A DNA stretch of 64,000 nucleotides from Flavisphingomonas formosensis (GCF_009755815.1 NZ_WRPK01000001.1:124001-188000); one strand, 5' to 3'. Numbered from the stretch's first letter, positions 9,616 through 18,665 are shown. Notes: generated by a model not told the origin, from the letters alone. Program-made: numbers and translations.

Positions 9616-10497
9616 TCAGCCCACAGAGGCGTCGATCGACCAGGCCCAGTCCTCACCCGGCCCGCGCTCGAAGCCGAGATGGGCGGCGAGGTCGCCAATC
9701 TGCCAGTCGAGATAATCCTCCCAATCGACCATGAAGAGCGGCTTCTTCAGCGCCTGGCCGGCGGCGATGCCGCGGCGCATTGCGTCCAGCTCGAACGGCA
9801 TCAGGTCCGGATAGTGCAGCGACACGCGATAATAGCCGGTCGCCTGCACGAACATCGTGCTTTCCGACATATATTTGGCGAGGGCAGGCGTGAAATAGCC
9901 GTAGTTGGACGTGGTGTTCATGATCGCCAGCGCGGATTCGCCGAGTTCGTGCGGGCCGAAGCCGGTGACGAGATGCTCGATGTCGTGGCTCGCGACGCGG
10001 CGCTTGATCGAATATTCGAGGTCGTTGCGCGGATCCTCGCCCTTCATCATGAACTGCATCTCCATCCCGGTCTTCTCGATGAAGTCGCGGATGGCGGCGC
10101 CGAGCGTGCCGGGCGCATGATGCTGCATCGTCGCCGGATCATAGACGGTGTAGCGCCGCGCGGCGAGCCAGGCGGCGAATTCGGGTTTCTTCGCCTTCTC
10201 CTCCTCGAACAGCCGGCCGAACTCCTCGGTGTCGAGCACCTCGTTGATCGCGCGGATCATGTTCGGGATCAGATAGGTCTCGGGCAGGTCGCGGCCGTGG
10301 CGGCGCAGCGCGAACTGCGAGAAGACGTCCCGATAATAGGGGTTGTTGAGATATTTGGAGTTGGAGATTAGCACGCTGGAGGTGACCGGCTCGTTCGCGC
10401 CGGTCATGTAGCGCGCCTCGTCCGGGCGATAGGATGGCGGCGCGTCGGCTGGTGCGGTGACCGGTTCGGCGGCCTCGGGGGCGGTTGCGAGATCCAT
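9616..10497 (-). CDS. Coq4-family protein
   Basis: A 293-residue protein with the Coq4 signature H-D-x-x-H-x11-E (HDIEH, then the glutamate of HELGE) in the stretch from ASHDIEH to LGESAL. Coq4 takes part in ubiquinone biosynthesis and is reported to act on the C1 position of the ring precursor; the motif binds a divalent metal. The first 25 residues are Ala/Pro-rich and probably disordered. Its place inside a catabolic cluster, away from other ubi genes, leaves open whether it serves ubiquinone or acts on a catabolic substrate. Confidence 0.8.
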   Translation of the reverse strand: MDLATAPEAAEPVTAPADAPPSYRPDEARYMTGANEPVTSSVLISNSKYLNNPYYRDVFSQFALRRHGRDLPETYLIPNMIRAINEVLDTEEFGRLFEEEKAKKPEFAAWLAARRYTVYDPATMQHHAPGTLGAAIRDFIEKTGMEMQFMMKGEDPRNDLEYSIKRRVASHDIEHLVTGFGPHELGESALAIMNTTSNYGYFTPALAKYMSESTMFVQATGYYRVSLHYPDLMPFELDAMRRGIAAGQALKKPLFMVDWEDYLDWQIGDLAAHLGFERGPGEDWAWSIDASVG

Positions 10498-10550
10498 GGA
10501 TAATCCCTCCTCAATTTATAGCATTAGTCGGTAGCCGCGATCTTCATCTT

Positions 10551-10639
10551 CCCCGTTCATGCTGAGCTTGTCGAAGCACTTCCTTCTTGATCACGGGAGA
10601 AGAAAGAAAAGGGCTTCGACAAGCTCAGCCCAAACGGGG
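10551..10639. repeat. paired palindromic repeat (family B)
   Basis: Inverted arms CTGAGCTTGTCGAAGC and GCTTCGACAAGCTCAG, each next to a CCCCGTT/AACGGGG end, surround a purine-rich spacer. The same design occurs at 63570-63666. It fills the gap between the Coq4-like and amidohydrolase genes. Confidence 0.85.
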
Positions 10640-10657
10640 AGGTTTCGGCACTCGATA

Positions 10658-12400
10658 TTACTCCGCAGCCTGGGCCAGCGGCGCGACCGTCGGCCCGATA
10701 TACTCGCCCGGGAAATTGCCGGTGAAGGCGCCCCGGTCGAAGGTCGCGATGCCGTTGACCAAGGTGAGCCGCATCGGCGCCGGCGCGCGCGTGTAGCGAT
10801 AGGTGCGCCCGCCCTCGCCGTCCGGCACGTCCCAGGCGCGTTCGTCGGGACGCCGCTCGATCTCGGCGAGGTCGAACACGGCGATGTCCGCCTGCTTGCC
10901 GACCTTGATCTCGCCGCGATCGACGAGGCCGAAATGGCCGGCGATCTTGCCGGTCATGATGTGCACGGCCTCTTCGATCGTCAGCTGCTTGCGCTCGCGC
11001 ACATATTTGGTGAGCATCAGCACATTGTCGCCGACGCCGCAGAACATCTTGCCATGCGCGCCGGCATCCGAGATGTTGCCGATCGACTTGGGATCGCGGA
11101 ACAGCGCGTCGAGCGCCTCCTCATGATTGGGCCAGTCGTCGAGCCGCAAGGTCGAGCCGACGCCGTTCAGGATCAGCCAATGGGCCAGCGCGTCGGACGG
11201 ATGGTTGAAGCCCTCCTGCCGCATATAGGCGGAGAGCTTGAGCCCGGTCGGCCCCGCGCCGGTGTCGCTTTCGAAGAGCAGTATCTCGTCGGGCTTCGAC
11301 ATCGGCGATTGCGGAAAGATCTGGTCCCAGGATTCACGCGCGCGGGCCAGCCATTCCGCGTCTTCGAGCAGCGCGAGCTTCTCTTCTTCGGTCTTGGCGG
11401 CGACAACATCGTTCCAGACATAGGCGTTGGACTGGGCGAAGACGAGCGACGAGAGGAAATTCACCACCGTCGTCGGCGACAGATGATGATAGCCCATCCA
11501 GATATCGAGCCCGTCGGCCTTGCGCTTCTCGTGCGACGCGAGCGCATCGGGAATGCAGAAGGACTGGAATTCCAGCGTCGGGACACCGCCCGCCACCTGG
11601 ATGCGGATGCCCTTGCCGCGCGCGATCTCGCCGATCCGCGCCATCGAGGCAGGGCCGGTCATGCGCATGAAATGGTCGACGATCACCTGCAAGGTGCGGC
11701 CGGGATAGCGCGCCAGCACGTCCATCAGCGCCGCGAACTCGGCATCGTCGGCGCGCAGCGTCGGCACCGGACGATCCCGGCTGTCATGGTCGAGCAGGTT
11801 GGAGGAGAGGCCGAGCGCGCCGGCATCGAGCGCATCCTCGAGATGCGCGCACATCGCCTTGATCTCGTCCGGCGTCGCGGCGCGGTCCCATGCTTCCATG
11901 CCCATCACCGCAAGGCGGATCGCAATATGGCCGACAAAGGCGGCGTAGTTGACCGGGATCTTCACGTTGCGCTCGAGCGAGGCCTTGTATTCGCTCCACT
12001 TGCGCCAGTCCCACGGCAGCAGATTAAGGAACGGCTTGTCGGGAATATCCTCGAAGAAGGAGAAGATGTCGACCATCTCCTTGCGCACCACCGGATCGTC
12101 ATGGACCGGCGCCGCCGCGAAACCGCAATTGCCGTTGACCGAAGTGGTGACGCCATAGCCTGGCATCGGCTCCATCGTCGGCATCCACCACATCGGCCCA
12201 TCGAAATGGTTGTGCGATTCGATGAAGCCGGGCGTCACGTAGCAGCCGGCCGCATCCACCACACGCTCGCGCGGTTCGGGCTGAAGGTCCGGGCCGATCT
12301 CGGCGATCAGGCCGTGCTTCACGCGGACGTCCGCCGCATAGGCCGGCGCGCCGGTGCCGTCGACGACCGTCCCGCCCTTGATCAAGAAAGTACGCTGCAT
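10658..12400 (-). CDS. D-aminoacylase-type amidohydrolase
   Basis: A 580-residue metal-dependent amidohydrolase of the N-acyl-D-amino acid deacylase branch. The N-terminal beta domain (FLIKGGTVVDGTGAPAYAADV) leads to the metal-binding HNHFDG motif, and the C-terminal GEIKVGKQADIAVFD segment is typical of the superfamily. The ATG at 12400 follows AGGAGAGG. A paralogue is encoded at 49061-50779. In catabolic clusters these enzymes often cleave amides, lactones or ring-opened intermediates; the true substrate is unknown. Confidence 0.88.
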   Translation of the reverse strand: MQRTFLIKGGTVVDGTGAPAYAADVRVKHGLIAEIGPDLQPEPRERVVDAAGCYVTPGFIESHNHFDGPMWWMPTMEPMPGYGVTTSVNGNCGFAAAPVHDDPVVRKEMVDIFSFFEDIPDKPFLNLLPWDWRKWSEYKASLERNVKIPVNYAAFVGHIAIRLAVMGMEAWDRAATPDEIKAMCAHLEDALDAGALGLSSNLLDHDSRDRPVPTLRADDAEFAALMDVLARYPGRTLQVIVDHFMRMTGPASMARIGEIARGKGIRIQVAGGVPTLEFQSFCIPDALASHEKRKADGLDIWMGYHHLSPTTVVNFLSSLVFAQSNAYVWNDVVAAKTEEEKLALLEDAEWLARARESWDQIFPQSPMSKPDEILLFESDTGAGPTGLKLSAYMRQEGFNHPSDALAHWLILNGVGSTLRLDDWPNHEEALDALFRDPKSIGNISDAGAHGKMFCGVGDNVLMLTKYVRERKQLTIEEAVHIMTGKIAGHFGLVDRGEIKVGKQADIAVFDLAEIERRPDERAWDVPDGEGGRTYRYTRAPAPMRLTLVNGIATFDRGAFTGNFPGEYIGPTVAPLAQAAE

Positions 12401-12507
12401 GGAATCTGCCTCTCCTGGCGTGTAATCGTGCCAGGCGCAGGCCATCCGCCCCTCGGCCGCCTCGGCACGAAGGGTCTGCTATCATGTATGTTACAGTGCG
12501 TAAAGGA

Positions 12508-13158
12508 CTATGTGGTCCGTTCGCCGGCTGGATCGTTCCGTTCGACGAAATCGACGAAGCGGCGGGCCAGTGCGGGGAGCAGCAATTCCCGCTCCACCAT
12601 CGCGAAATCGACCGCCAGGCTGCTCAGATGCTCCATTATCTCGTGGACCAGCAGCCAAGCCTCGGTCCAGCGCTCACGCGCCTTCTGGCCGGTGCCCTGC
12701 GCCCCGGCAAAGGCGGGGATGCGCGCCGCCAGATTCTCGATGATGTCGGACACGAACTCGCGCACCTGGAGCAGGAAGGAAGGCTCTATCATGCCGATCT
12801 CGGAGAAGGTGCGCAGCACGTTGCGCTGCGCCCGGAAGGATTCGTACATCGAATCCAGCCAGCGCAGCACGGCCTCGGGATCGCGCGCGTCGGCCCCGTC
12901 GATCTGCTGCCAATAAGGCAGGGTCATTTCGCGGCGATCGCCGAAATAGGCCATGGCGATGGCGAGCTTGCTGTCAAAATGGCGATAGAAGGTCTGCCGG
13001 CTGACCCCGGCCTGCTGCGCGATATCGTCCACCGAAGGCGCCATATAGCCTTCGCGTTCGAACACGATCGCGGCGGCCTCCATCAGGCGCCGACGTGTTT
13101 CCTCTTTCTGTGCGCGGGCAAAGGCCCCCAGCGCCGCGACCGCCTTGCTTTCAACCAT
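12508..13158 (-). CDS. TetR/AcrR family transcriptional regulator
   Basis: A 216-residue regulator with a clear TetR helix-turn-helix (SVDDIAQQAGVSRQTFYRHF, residues 42-61) and a helical ligand-binding domain. It lies on the minus strand between the amidohydrolase and Rieske genes, 107 bp before the first and 147 bp after the second, and may control either. The ligand is unknown and no clear operator was found next to it. Confidence 0.92.
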   Translation of the reverse strand: MVESKAVAALGAFARAQKEETRRRLMEAAAIVFEREGYMAPSVDDIAQQAGVSRQTFYRHFDSKLAIAMAYFGDRREMTLPYWQQIDGADARDPEAVLRWLDSMYESFRAQRNVLRTFSEIGMIEPSFLLQVREFVSDIIENLAARIPAFAGAQGTGQKARERWTEAWLLVHEIMEHLSSLAVDFAMVERELLLPALARRFVDFVERNDPAGERTT

Positions 13159-13305
13159 GGCCGCTTCCTTGCAGGAAAACGGGCGCGGGAAAAGGGGCGC
13201 GATCGAACAGGCGGCACCGGGCGCGTTCGCGACGCTCCCGGCTACGCGAAACGGATGAATGGAAAGAGCGTCGACAGATCCAGCCCCGACGGGCGAGAAA
13301 TCTTC

Positions 13306-14295
13306 CTACGCCGCCTTGGAATAGCCCGCATACATCGGCAGATCGGTGCGCGGCCGATAGAATTGGCTGTACCAGCGGCGCGCCTGCAGGATCGGGCCGT
13401 CGCCGTTGACGAGCAGCGGGTTGGTCACCCAGCTCTTATTCTCCCAGATGTCGGCATCCTGGAAGAAGCTGTCCTGCCCGTGCTGGACCATCGCCTCGAT
13501 CTTGTCGGCATCCAGCCCGGCGCGCTTGTCGATCATCAGGCCGAAGAAGATCTGCAGATTCTGCTTGTCGATCGGCGTGTGGCCGACGAGCATGATCGTG
13601 TCGATCTCGGTATAGAGATAGGTCAGCAGATAGCCCGGGCCATGATAGACGGCGTCGGTGGAGAGCAGCCCGTCGTCGCCATAGGACATGGCCGATGGCC
13701 CGTGCTGATGCTGGATCGCCATGTGGCGATCGAACTTCACCGAGAAATCGGTGACGTGCATCTGGTGGACCGGGCCGAAATGGGTGGCGTCGGCGATATT
13801 GTCGATCACCTCATGCTGCTGCGTCTTCATCTGGCGCAGGCGCACGTCCCAATGCAGCCAGTTCTCGGTGTCGTGCCATTCGGGGATCTGCGGGATCTCG
13901 TAATTGGGCTCGAGCCCCTCCGGATCGTTCCACAGGAAGATCAGGCCGTTGACCTCATGGACCGGATAGGACTGCACCTTCGCTGCCGGTGGGATGATCT
14001 TGGAATAGGGGATATGCGTGCATTTGCCGCTGGCCCCGAATTCCCAATGGTGGAAGGGACACTGGATCGCATCGCCCTTGATCTTGCCGCCGAAGCCGAG
14101 ATGCGCGCCCATATGGGGGCAGACCGCATCCATGATGACGACCTGATCCTTGCTGTCGCGATAGCCGACCATCTTGCGCCCGAAATAATAGAGCGGCGTC
14201 GGCGTCTCGTTGTTGAACTCCTTCGAGGCGCCGACGATGAACCAGCCGCGCGGATAGTCGAACAGGAATTCGGGGACGATGCTGGTGACGCTCAC
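13306..14295 (-). CDS. Rieske non-heme iron oxygenase, KshA-like
   Basis: The oxygenase component (329 residues) of a ring-hydroxylating or mono-oxygenating Rieske system. The [2Fe-2S] ligands follow CxH-x17-CxxH (CPHMGAHL, then CPFHHW), and the mononuclear iron site is DNIADATHFGPVH. Proportions and motifs resemble 3-ketosteroid 9-alpha-hydroxylase KshA and related alicyclic hydroxylases. No ferredoxin or reductase gene lies beside it, so electron transfer partners must come from elsewhere. It is divergent from the extradiol dioxygenase gene across a 253-bp gap. Confidence 0.9.
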   Translation of the reverse strand: MSVTSIVPEFLFDYPRGWFIVGASKEFNNETPTPLYYFGRKMVGYRDSKDQVVIMDAVCPHMGAHLGFGGKIKGDAIQCPFHHWEFGASGKCTHIPYSKIIPPAAKVQSYPVHEVNGLIFLWNDPEGLEPNYEIPQIPEWHDTENWLHWDVRLRQMKTQQHEVIDNIADATHFGPVHQMHVTDFSVKFDRHMAIQHQHGPSAMSYGDDGLLSTDAVYHGPGYLLTYLYTEIDTIMLVGHTPIDKQNLQIFFGLMIDKRAGLDADKIEAMVQHGQDSFFQDADIWENKSWVTNPLLVNGDGPILQARRWYSQFYRPRTDLPMYAGYSKAA

Positions 14296-14481
14296 TTGGA
14301 GTCTCCTACCGATCTGTCGTTGAGGCGCCGCCCGCCGCCGATGCAGGGCGCGACAGCCTGTCTCGCGCGAGATTGCGCGCGGGGAGGGCCGATGTCAACG
14401 ATTCAGGCCATGCAATGCGTAGAATATCGGCACCTCAATGGACGGGTTCATCGCAATGCTTGACCATATCACGATTGAAAA

Positions 14482-14507
14482 CGTAACGCTTTGTCCTATT
14501 CGTAACG
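14482..14507. promoter_or_regulatory. direct repeat CGTAACG in divergent promoter region
   Basis: CGTAACG occurs at 14482-14488 and again at 14501-14507, 19 bp apart, or nearly two helical turns, upstream of the extradiol dioxygenase start at 14549. Spacing and position would suit an activator or repressor site. No regulator can be assigned. Confidence 0.3.
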
Positions 14508-14548
14508 AGATGCGCGGCTCGGTGCGTCCGGAACGGGGGAGGATCGGA

Positions 14549-15445
14549 ATGTCTGTCGCGGCGCTGGCCTATATCATCTTCGAATCGCCGAATGCGGACG
14601 GCTGGGCGGCCTTCCTCCAGAACACCGTCGGCCTCGCCCCGGCGGCGGTCGCGGGCGAGGGCCTGTTCTTCCGCCTCGACGATGCCGCCTGGCGGATCAA
14701 CGTCCGCCCCGGCGCGACGGAGCGCTTCGCCGTCGCCGGCCTGGAGCTGGCGAGCAATGCGCAGCTCGACGCCTGTGTCGAGCGCTTGCGCGCAGCCGGC
14801 GCGCCCGCCGACGAGAATCCGGCGCTCGCGGCCGCTCGCGGCGTGCTTCGCCTGGTGCAATCCGCCGATCCCTGCGGCAACGCGATCGAACTGATCGTCG
14901 GCCGCACCCTCGGCTATGAGCATTTCGCCTCGCCCGCCGGGGTCTCTGGCTTCGTCGCGGGCGATATGGGGCTTGGCCATGTCGTGCTGCCGGCGCCGGA
15001 GATCGAAGCGGCGCGGCACTTCTGGCTGGAGACGATCGGCCTCGGCCTCACCGACACCATGACCTTCACGCTCGTGCCCGAGATCGGCCCGCAGACGCTC
15101 TATTTCATGCATGCCGACAATGCCCGGCACCACAGCGTCGCCCTGTTCGAGGCGCCCTCGCCGACCGGCCTCATCCATTTCATGCTGGAAGCGCGCACGA
15201 TCGACGATGTCGGCCGCTTCATCGACCGGTGCGAGCGCGACGGCGTCCACATCGCCTCGCAGTTCGGCCGCCACAGCAACGACCGGATGATGTCGGTCTA
15301 TGTGATGACGCCGGGCGGATCGATGCTCGAATTCGGCTGCGACGGCCTGCAGATCGACTGGCGGAGCTGGATCCCGACGACCAGCCTCGTTCCCGACCTG
15401 TGGGGCCACAAATTCATGGGCCCGCCGGGCGTGCCGGCGATCTGA
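14549..15445 (+). CDS. type I extradiol ring-cleavage dioxygenase (BphC/HsaC-like)
   Basis: A 298-residue two-domain vicinal-oxygen-chelate enzyme that cleaves catecholic rings by the meta route using Fe(II). The C-terminal active domain keeps the facial triad: His in LGHVVL, His in ARHHSVALF and Glu in MLEFGCDG. The ATG at 14549 has AGGA seven bases upstream; the longer frame from 14438 lacks such a site. It is divergent from the KshA-like Rieske gene. Hydroxylation followed by meta-cleavage mirrors the Ksh-Hsa steroid scheme, but the substrate is inferred only. Confidence 0.9.
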   Translation: MSVAALAYIIFESPNADGWAAFLQNTVGLAPAAVAGEGLFFRLDDAAWRINVRPGATERFAVAGLELASNAQLDACVERLRAAGAPADENPALAAARGVLRLVQSADPCGNAIELIVGRTLGYEHFASPAGVSGFVAGDMGLGHVVLPAPEIEAARHFWLETIGLGLTDTMTFTLVPEIGPQTLYFMHADNARHHSVALFEAPSPTGLIHFMLEARTIDDVGRFIDRCERDGVHIASQFGRHSNDRMMSVYVMTPGGSMLEFGCDGLQIDWRSWIPTTSLVPDLWGHKFMGPPGVPAI

Positions 15446-15450
15446 CCCTT

Positions 15451-15657
15451 CTCATCCTCCCCGGAACGGGGAGGGGGGCGTAGCGGCGACAGTGGCTTGC
15501 CGGGGGCAAGCCACAGCCGCGAAGCCGGCTCGCGGAGCGAGCCGTGGGCCCAGCATGGTGGAGGGGCCGTCGCTCGCAACCAGCGAAGCGCTTTTGTGTT
15601 AGCGGGCGCCCCTCCACCACACTTCGTGTGGTCCCTCTCCCCTGCGGGGGAGGATGA
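15451..15657. repeat. GC-rich composite repeat (family C)
   Basis: A block bounded by ATCCTCCCC and GGGGAGGATGAAG ends, with internal inverted pairs such as GGCTTGCCGGGGGCAAGCC and GGCTCGCGGAGCGAGCC. About 110 bp of its left part recurs almost unchanged at 38752-38970. It lies between the extradiol dioxygenase and Lrp genes. Confidence 0.8.
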
Positions 15658-15727
15658 AGTTGCGATTCTTGCCGAAAATCCGCGCGCTATCTAAGGAAGG
15701 ACGGAACGAACGGGGACGGGACGGACG

Positions 15728-16213
15728 TTGGCATCACGCAAGACCAGCCTGAACTATGAGGAGATCGACGCGCTCGACCGGCAGATCATCGCCGCGCTGA
15801 AGCGCGACGGGCGCGCCAGCAACCAGATGATCGCTAAGGAGCTCGGCCTCTCCGCCGCCGCGATCGGCGCGCGCGTGCGCCGGCTGGAGCGCGAGCGGCT
15901 GCTGCGTGTCGCTCTCGTCGCCGATTTCGACGTGATCGGCTGCGACCTGCTGCTCGTCATCGGCATCCGCGTCGCGCAGCGCGATCCACGCGCTGTGGCG
16001 CGCGACGTGGCCGAGCTGCCGGCGGTGTTCAGCTGCAGCATCATGGCCGGCTCCTACAATATCGAGGCGCTCGTCGCGCTGGCCGAGGCGGAGGCGCTCA
16101 AGGATTTCCTGGAACGCGATCTCGCCGCGATCGAAGGGATCAGCGACGTGTCGGTCGAGATCGCGGTGGACATGCTGAAATATGAATTCGATGTCGTTCC
16201 CTTCACGCGCTGA
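15728..16213 (+). CDS. Lrp/AsnC family transcriptional regulator
   Basis: A 161-residue feast/famine regulator. The N-terminal winged helix-turn-helix is at DRQIIAALKRDGRASNQMIAKELGLSAAAIGARVRRLERE (cut here for reference only by its ends, residues 17-55), followed by an alpha/beta effector (RAM) domain. It starts with TTG at 15728; no in-frame ATG lies nearby. A second Lrp paralogue follows at 16346 and a TetR gene after that. It may sense a pathway intermediate, which is an inference from position. Confidence 0.88.
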   Translation: MASRKTSLNYEEIDALDRQIIAALKRDGRASNQMIAKELGLSAAAIGARVRRLERERLLRVALVADFDVIGCDLLLVIGIRVAQRDPRAVARDVAELPAVFSCSIMAGSYNIEALVALAEAEALKDFLERDLAAIEGISDVSVEIAVDMLKYEFDVVPFTR

Positions 16214-16224
16214 GGGGCTGTTGG

Positions 16225-16247
16225 GCAATGCGCCGCAAGCGCATTGC
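16225..16247. terminator. stem-loop between the two Lrp genes
   Basis: GCAATGCGC and GCGCATTGC form a perfect 9-bp stem around a CGCAA loop, 12 bp after the first Lrp stop. No run of T follows, so it may end or slow transcription only weakly, or be another dispersed palindrome. Confidence 0.45.
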
Positions 16248-16345
16248 GCGGCACCGCCCTCCGCCGTCCTTCCAACGATGCTGCGCATCGCCGGAACCTT
16301 GGACGGCTCCGCCCGCACCCCGGGCTCCGACAGGAGCCCGCGCTC

Positions 16346-16843
16346 ATGACCAAGCCATCGCTCGATACGGTCGATCGCGAGATCATCCAGCATCTTTCGA
16401 ACGATGCCCGGATGAGCAATCGCGCCGTCGCCGACCTGCTCGGCGTCACCGAGGGCACCATCCGCGCCCGGCTCAAGCGGCTGCGCGAGGCGGGGCTGAT
16501 CCGCTTCACCGCGCTCACCAATCTCTCGCGGCTCGGCGGCAGCCGGGTGATCTTCATCCGGGTCAAGGTGCATCTGTCCCAGGTACGCAAGGTCGCCGAG
16601 CTGATGACGCAGATGGACGAGCTCAAATGCGTGATCGTCACCACAGGCCCATATAATATCCTGGCGATGGGTACGTTCGGCGAGGCGGATCTGGGCGCCG
16701 AGGAGGTGGTGTCGCGCATCGGCACGCTGCCCGGCGTGCATGGCCTCGAAACCTCGATCACCATCCAGGTGATCAAATATAATGTCCGGACCGCGAAGAT
16801 CCTGACGCCGCAGCAGGATCTGGATTCCGCCGATGACGAGTGA
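16346..16843 (+). CDS. Lrp/AsnC family transcriptional regulator
   Basis: A second 165-residue Lrp/AsnC protein, with the winged HTH around SNRAVADLLGVTEGTIRARL (residues 28-47) and a C-terminal RAM-like domain. The ATG at 16346 is chosen as the start of the conserved region; the frame upstream passes through hairpin sequence. Its last 11 bases overlap the start of the TetR gene, so the two are translationally coupled. Two neighbouring Lrp paralogues could form mixed oligomers, which is speculative. Confidence 0.9.
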   Translation: MTKPSLDTVDREIIQHLSNDARMSNRAVADLLGVTEGTIRARLKRLREAGLIRFTALTNLSRLGGSRVIFIRVKVHLSQVRKVAELMTQMDELKCVIVTTGPYNILAMGTFGEADLGAEEVVSRIGTLPGVHGLETSITIQVIKYNVRTAKILTPQQDLDSADDE

Positions 16844-17513
16844 GGCCGCCCGGCCGGAGGGCGGCGTTCGCGCGATCCGGCGGGAGGAGCGGCGGCAGCG
16901 CCTGGTGCGTGCCGCGCGCGAGCTCTTGTCGACGGGCGACGGCGGCTTCTCGATGATCGAGCTGGCGCGCCAGGCCGAGCTCAGTCTCGCGACACCCTAT
17001 AATCTCTTCGGTTCCAAGGCAGCGATCCTGCACGCGGTGTTCGCCAGCGAGGTGACGGGGCTGCGCCGTTCGGTGGAGGTCGCCGATCCGGCGGACCCGC
17101 CCTGCCTCGCGCTCAGTGTCGCCGATCACATCGCGCAGGCCTTCGCGCGCAAGCCGAATTTCTACCGCAATCTCTCCCGCTCGCTCTCCGGCCTGGGCAC
17201 TGAGGAGGTGCGCGGCCTCGTCATCCCGCTCGGCGATACGCTGCTCGCCCCGCTGGTCGAGGCGATGGCGGCGGCCGGCATGATCCGGCCGGCGATGCCG
17301 CACGACGTGCTCGTCACGCAGCTCGCCTATGCGGTCAACTCGATCTTCGTCTCATGGGCGGTGCTCGACTGGCCGGAGCCGCGCATGGCCGCCGAGCTGC
17401 GCGTCGCGATCACGATAACTCTGCTCGGCGCCCTCACCGATCCGCCGCGCGCGGCGTTCACCCAGACGGTAGATGGCGCCGCGCGCGCGCTTGCGCTGTT
17501 GCGAGAGGGCTGA
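16833..17513 (+). CDS. TetR family transcriptional regulator
   Basis: A 226-residue regulator with a TetR-like HTH (FSMIELARQAELSLATPYNLF, residues 38 onward; last residues omitted) and a C-terminal helical domain. The ATG at 16833 lies inside the end of the Lrp gene in another frame, with an 11-bp overlap. Three regulators in a row with no enzyme gene between them is unusual; they may control the divergent oxygenase genes to the left. Confidence 0.87.
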   Translation: MTSEAARPEGGVRAIRREERRQRLVRAARELLSTGDGGFSMIELARQAELSLATPYNLFGSKAAILHAVFASEVTGLRRSVEVADPADPPCLALSVADHIAQAFARKPNFYRNLSRSLSGLGTEEVRGLVIPLGDTLLAPLVEAMAAAGMIRPAMPHDVLVTQLAYAVNSIFVSWAVLDWPEPRMAAELRVAITITLLGALTDPPRAAFTQTVDGAARALALLREG

Positions 17514-17627
17514 GCTTCAGCAGCTTCGGCGGTCAGGATCCTGCGGGAAACGTCTGACGCTTGGTGACCCTCATCCTGGCTTGGGATTGGCCCGGATTGG
17601 GTCGATAAGCGACAGTCGGCTATCGGG

Positions 17628-18665
17628 TTAGCGCGTGTCGCTGTCGGCCGTAGCCCGCCTCATGATGAATTGCGCCCGCTCTCGAACAGAGGGGGATTTG
17701 TCATTCAGAAGCGCAATTGCAGCTACGGACGCGTTTTCGACATCGTCGACGCGACTAATTAAGCCTTGCAACGCCGCTCGACGCACTACGGAAGATCGAT
17801 CGTTCACGCCAGCCTGAATTACAGACGAAATATCGGCTTTAGTGATCAAAGACCGGCTGCGAGAAATCGGCACTCGCCGCTGTAGGCCCCTCGATTTATC
17901 GACCCATTTCCATTCCCACCCTTCATGCCACGTCGCTACGCCCTCGATCAGACATTGAGCGGCGAGCGCCCGCACTGCTGGTTGGAGGGCCTGGCGGGCC
18001 AAATGATCGAGATGAGTGTCAAGCCGATCACCCCTCAGGGCATATCGTAGCGACGTCGAGACTGGGCCAGACGTCTCGGTCTGGAAGAGGATGGCCATTT
18101 CGCGCGCAACATCTGGACGACAAAGCAACTTATCCAATACACCTCGTTCGACCGTCCAACGTCCCCAACTCCGCTGTCTCGGAAGAAGTGAGAAGGAGGC
18201 TTTGGCGATGATTTTTGCAGCAGTATCGGGAAAGCAGCGCGCGGCGCATTTCATTGCCGCTTCTTGCACCGGTTTCACCCAATCATTCAGCTGCCATACT
18301 ATCGTTGCAAACTGGAATGCGCTTGGAAGCGCACCAGATATTCTATTCAGCGCCGCCTCTCTCAAAAATCCATCCCGGTGAAACAGAAATAGAAACTCAA
18401 GGCCCGGAATTCTGTCGAGTTGATCGCCATCCGTAAATTTAGGCGAGAAAAGGCGGACAAGCGTTGGATAATCCCTTCGCCACCGCCGTAAACGTGCTTG
18501 ATCGGCTATTGCAGGCTCAATGGTCGAAACCCGCTCAGGCGCAAGTTCGTGTAGTCCGGTAATGACCTGCTCGATCTCCCGGCCAACCAATTTCTGTTGA
18601 TCGAGGTTGTCGCCGACGACGGCGAGTGCGCGCGCGAGACTTTCTGGCAATCCGACGTTGGTCAT
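17628..18665 (-). CDS. HEAT-repeat-like protein of unknown function
   Basis: A predicted 345-residue, all-helical protein whose C-terminal third looks like HEAT-type repeats (SSVVRRAALQGLISR, then SPSVRERAQFIMRR). No catalytic motif was recognised. Starts at 18692 and 18665 are both possible and neither has a good ribosome site. By eye its base composition and codon use are far less GC-rich than its neighbours, suggesting recent acquisition. It stands alone between a TetR gene and a SnoaL-like gene. HEAT-type proteins serve as scaffolds in many systems, including defence, but nothing here shows which. Confidence 0.7.
   Translation of the reverse strand: MTNVGLPESLARALAVVGDNLDQQKLVGREIEQVITGLHELAPERVSTIEPAIADQARLRRWRRDYPTLVRLFSPKFTDGDQLDRIPGLEFLFLFHRDGFLREAALNRISGALPSAFQFATIVWQLNDWVKPVQEAAMKCAARCFPDTAAKIIAKASFSLLPRQRSWGRWTVERGVLDKLLCRPDVAREMAILFQTETSGPVSTSLRYALRGDRLDTHLDHLARQALQPAVRALAAQCLIEGVATWHEGWEWKWVDKSRGLQRRVPISRSRSLITKADISSVIQAGVNDRSSVVRRAALQGLISRVDDVENASVAAIALLNDKSPSVRERAQFIMRRATADSDTR

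Noticed and set aside
17628-18665. AlkD-like DNA glycosylase
   Set aside because: The helical repeats suggested it, but no AlkD-type catalytic Asp/Trp arrangement could be identified with confidence.
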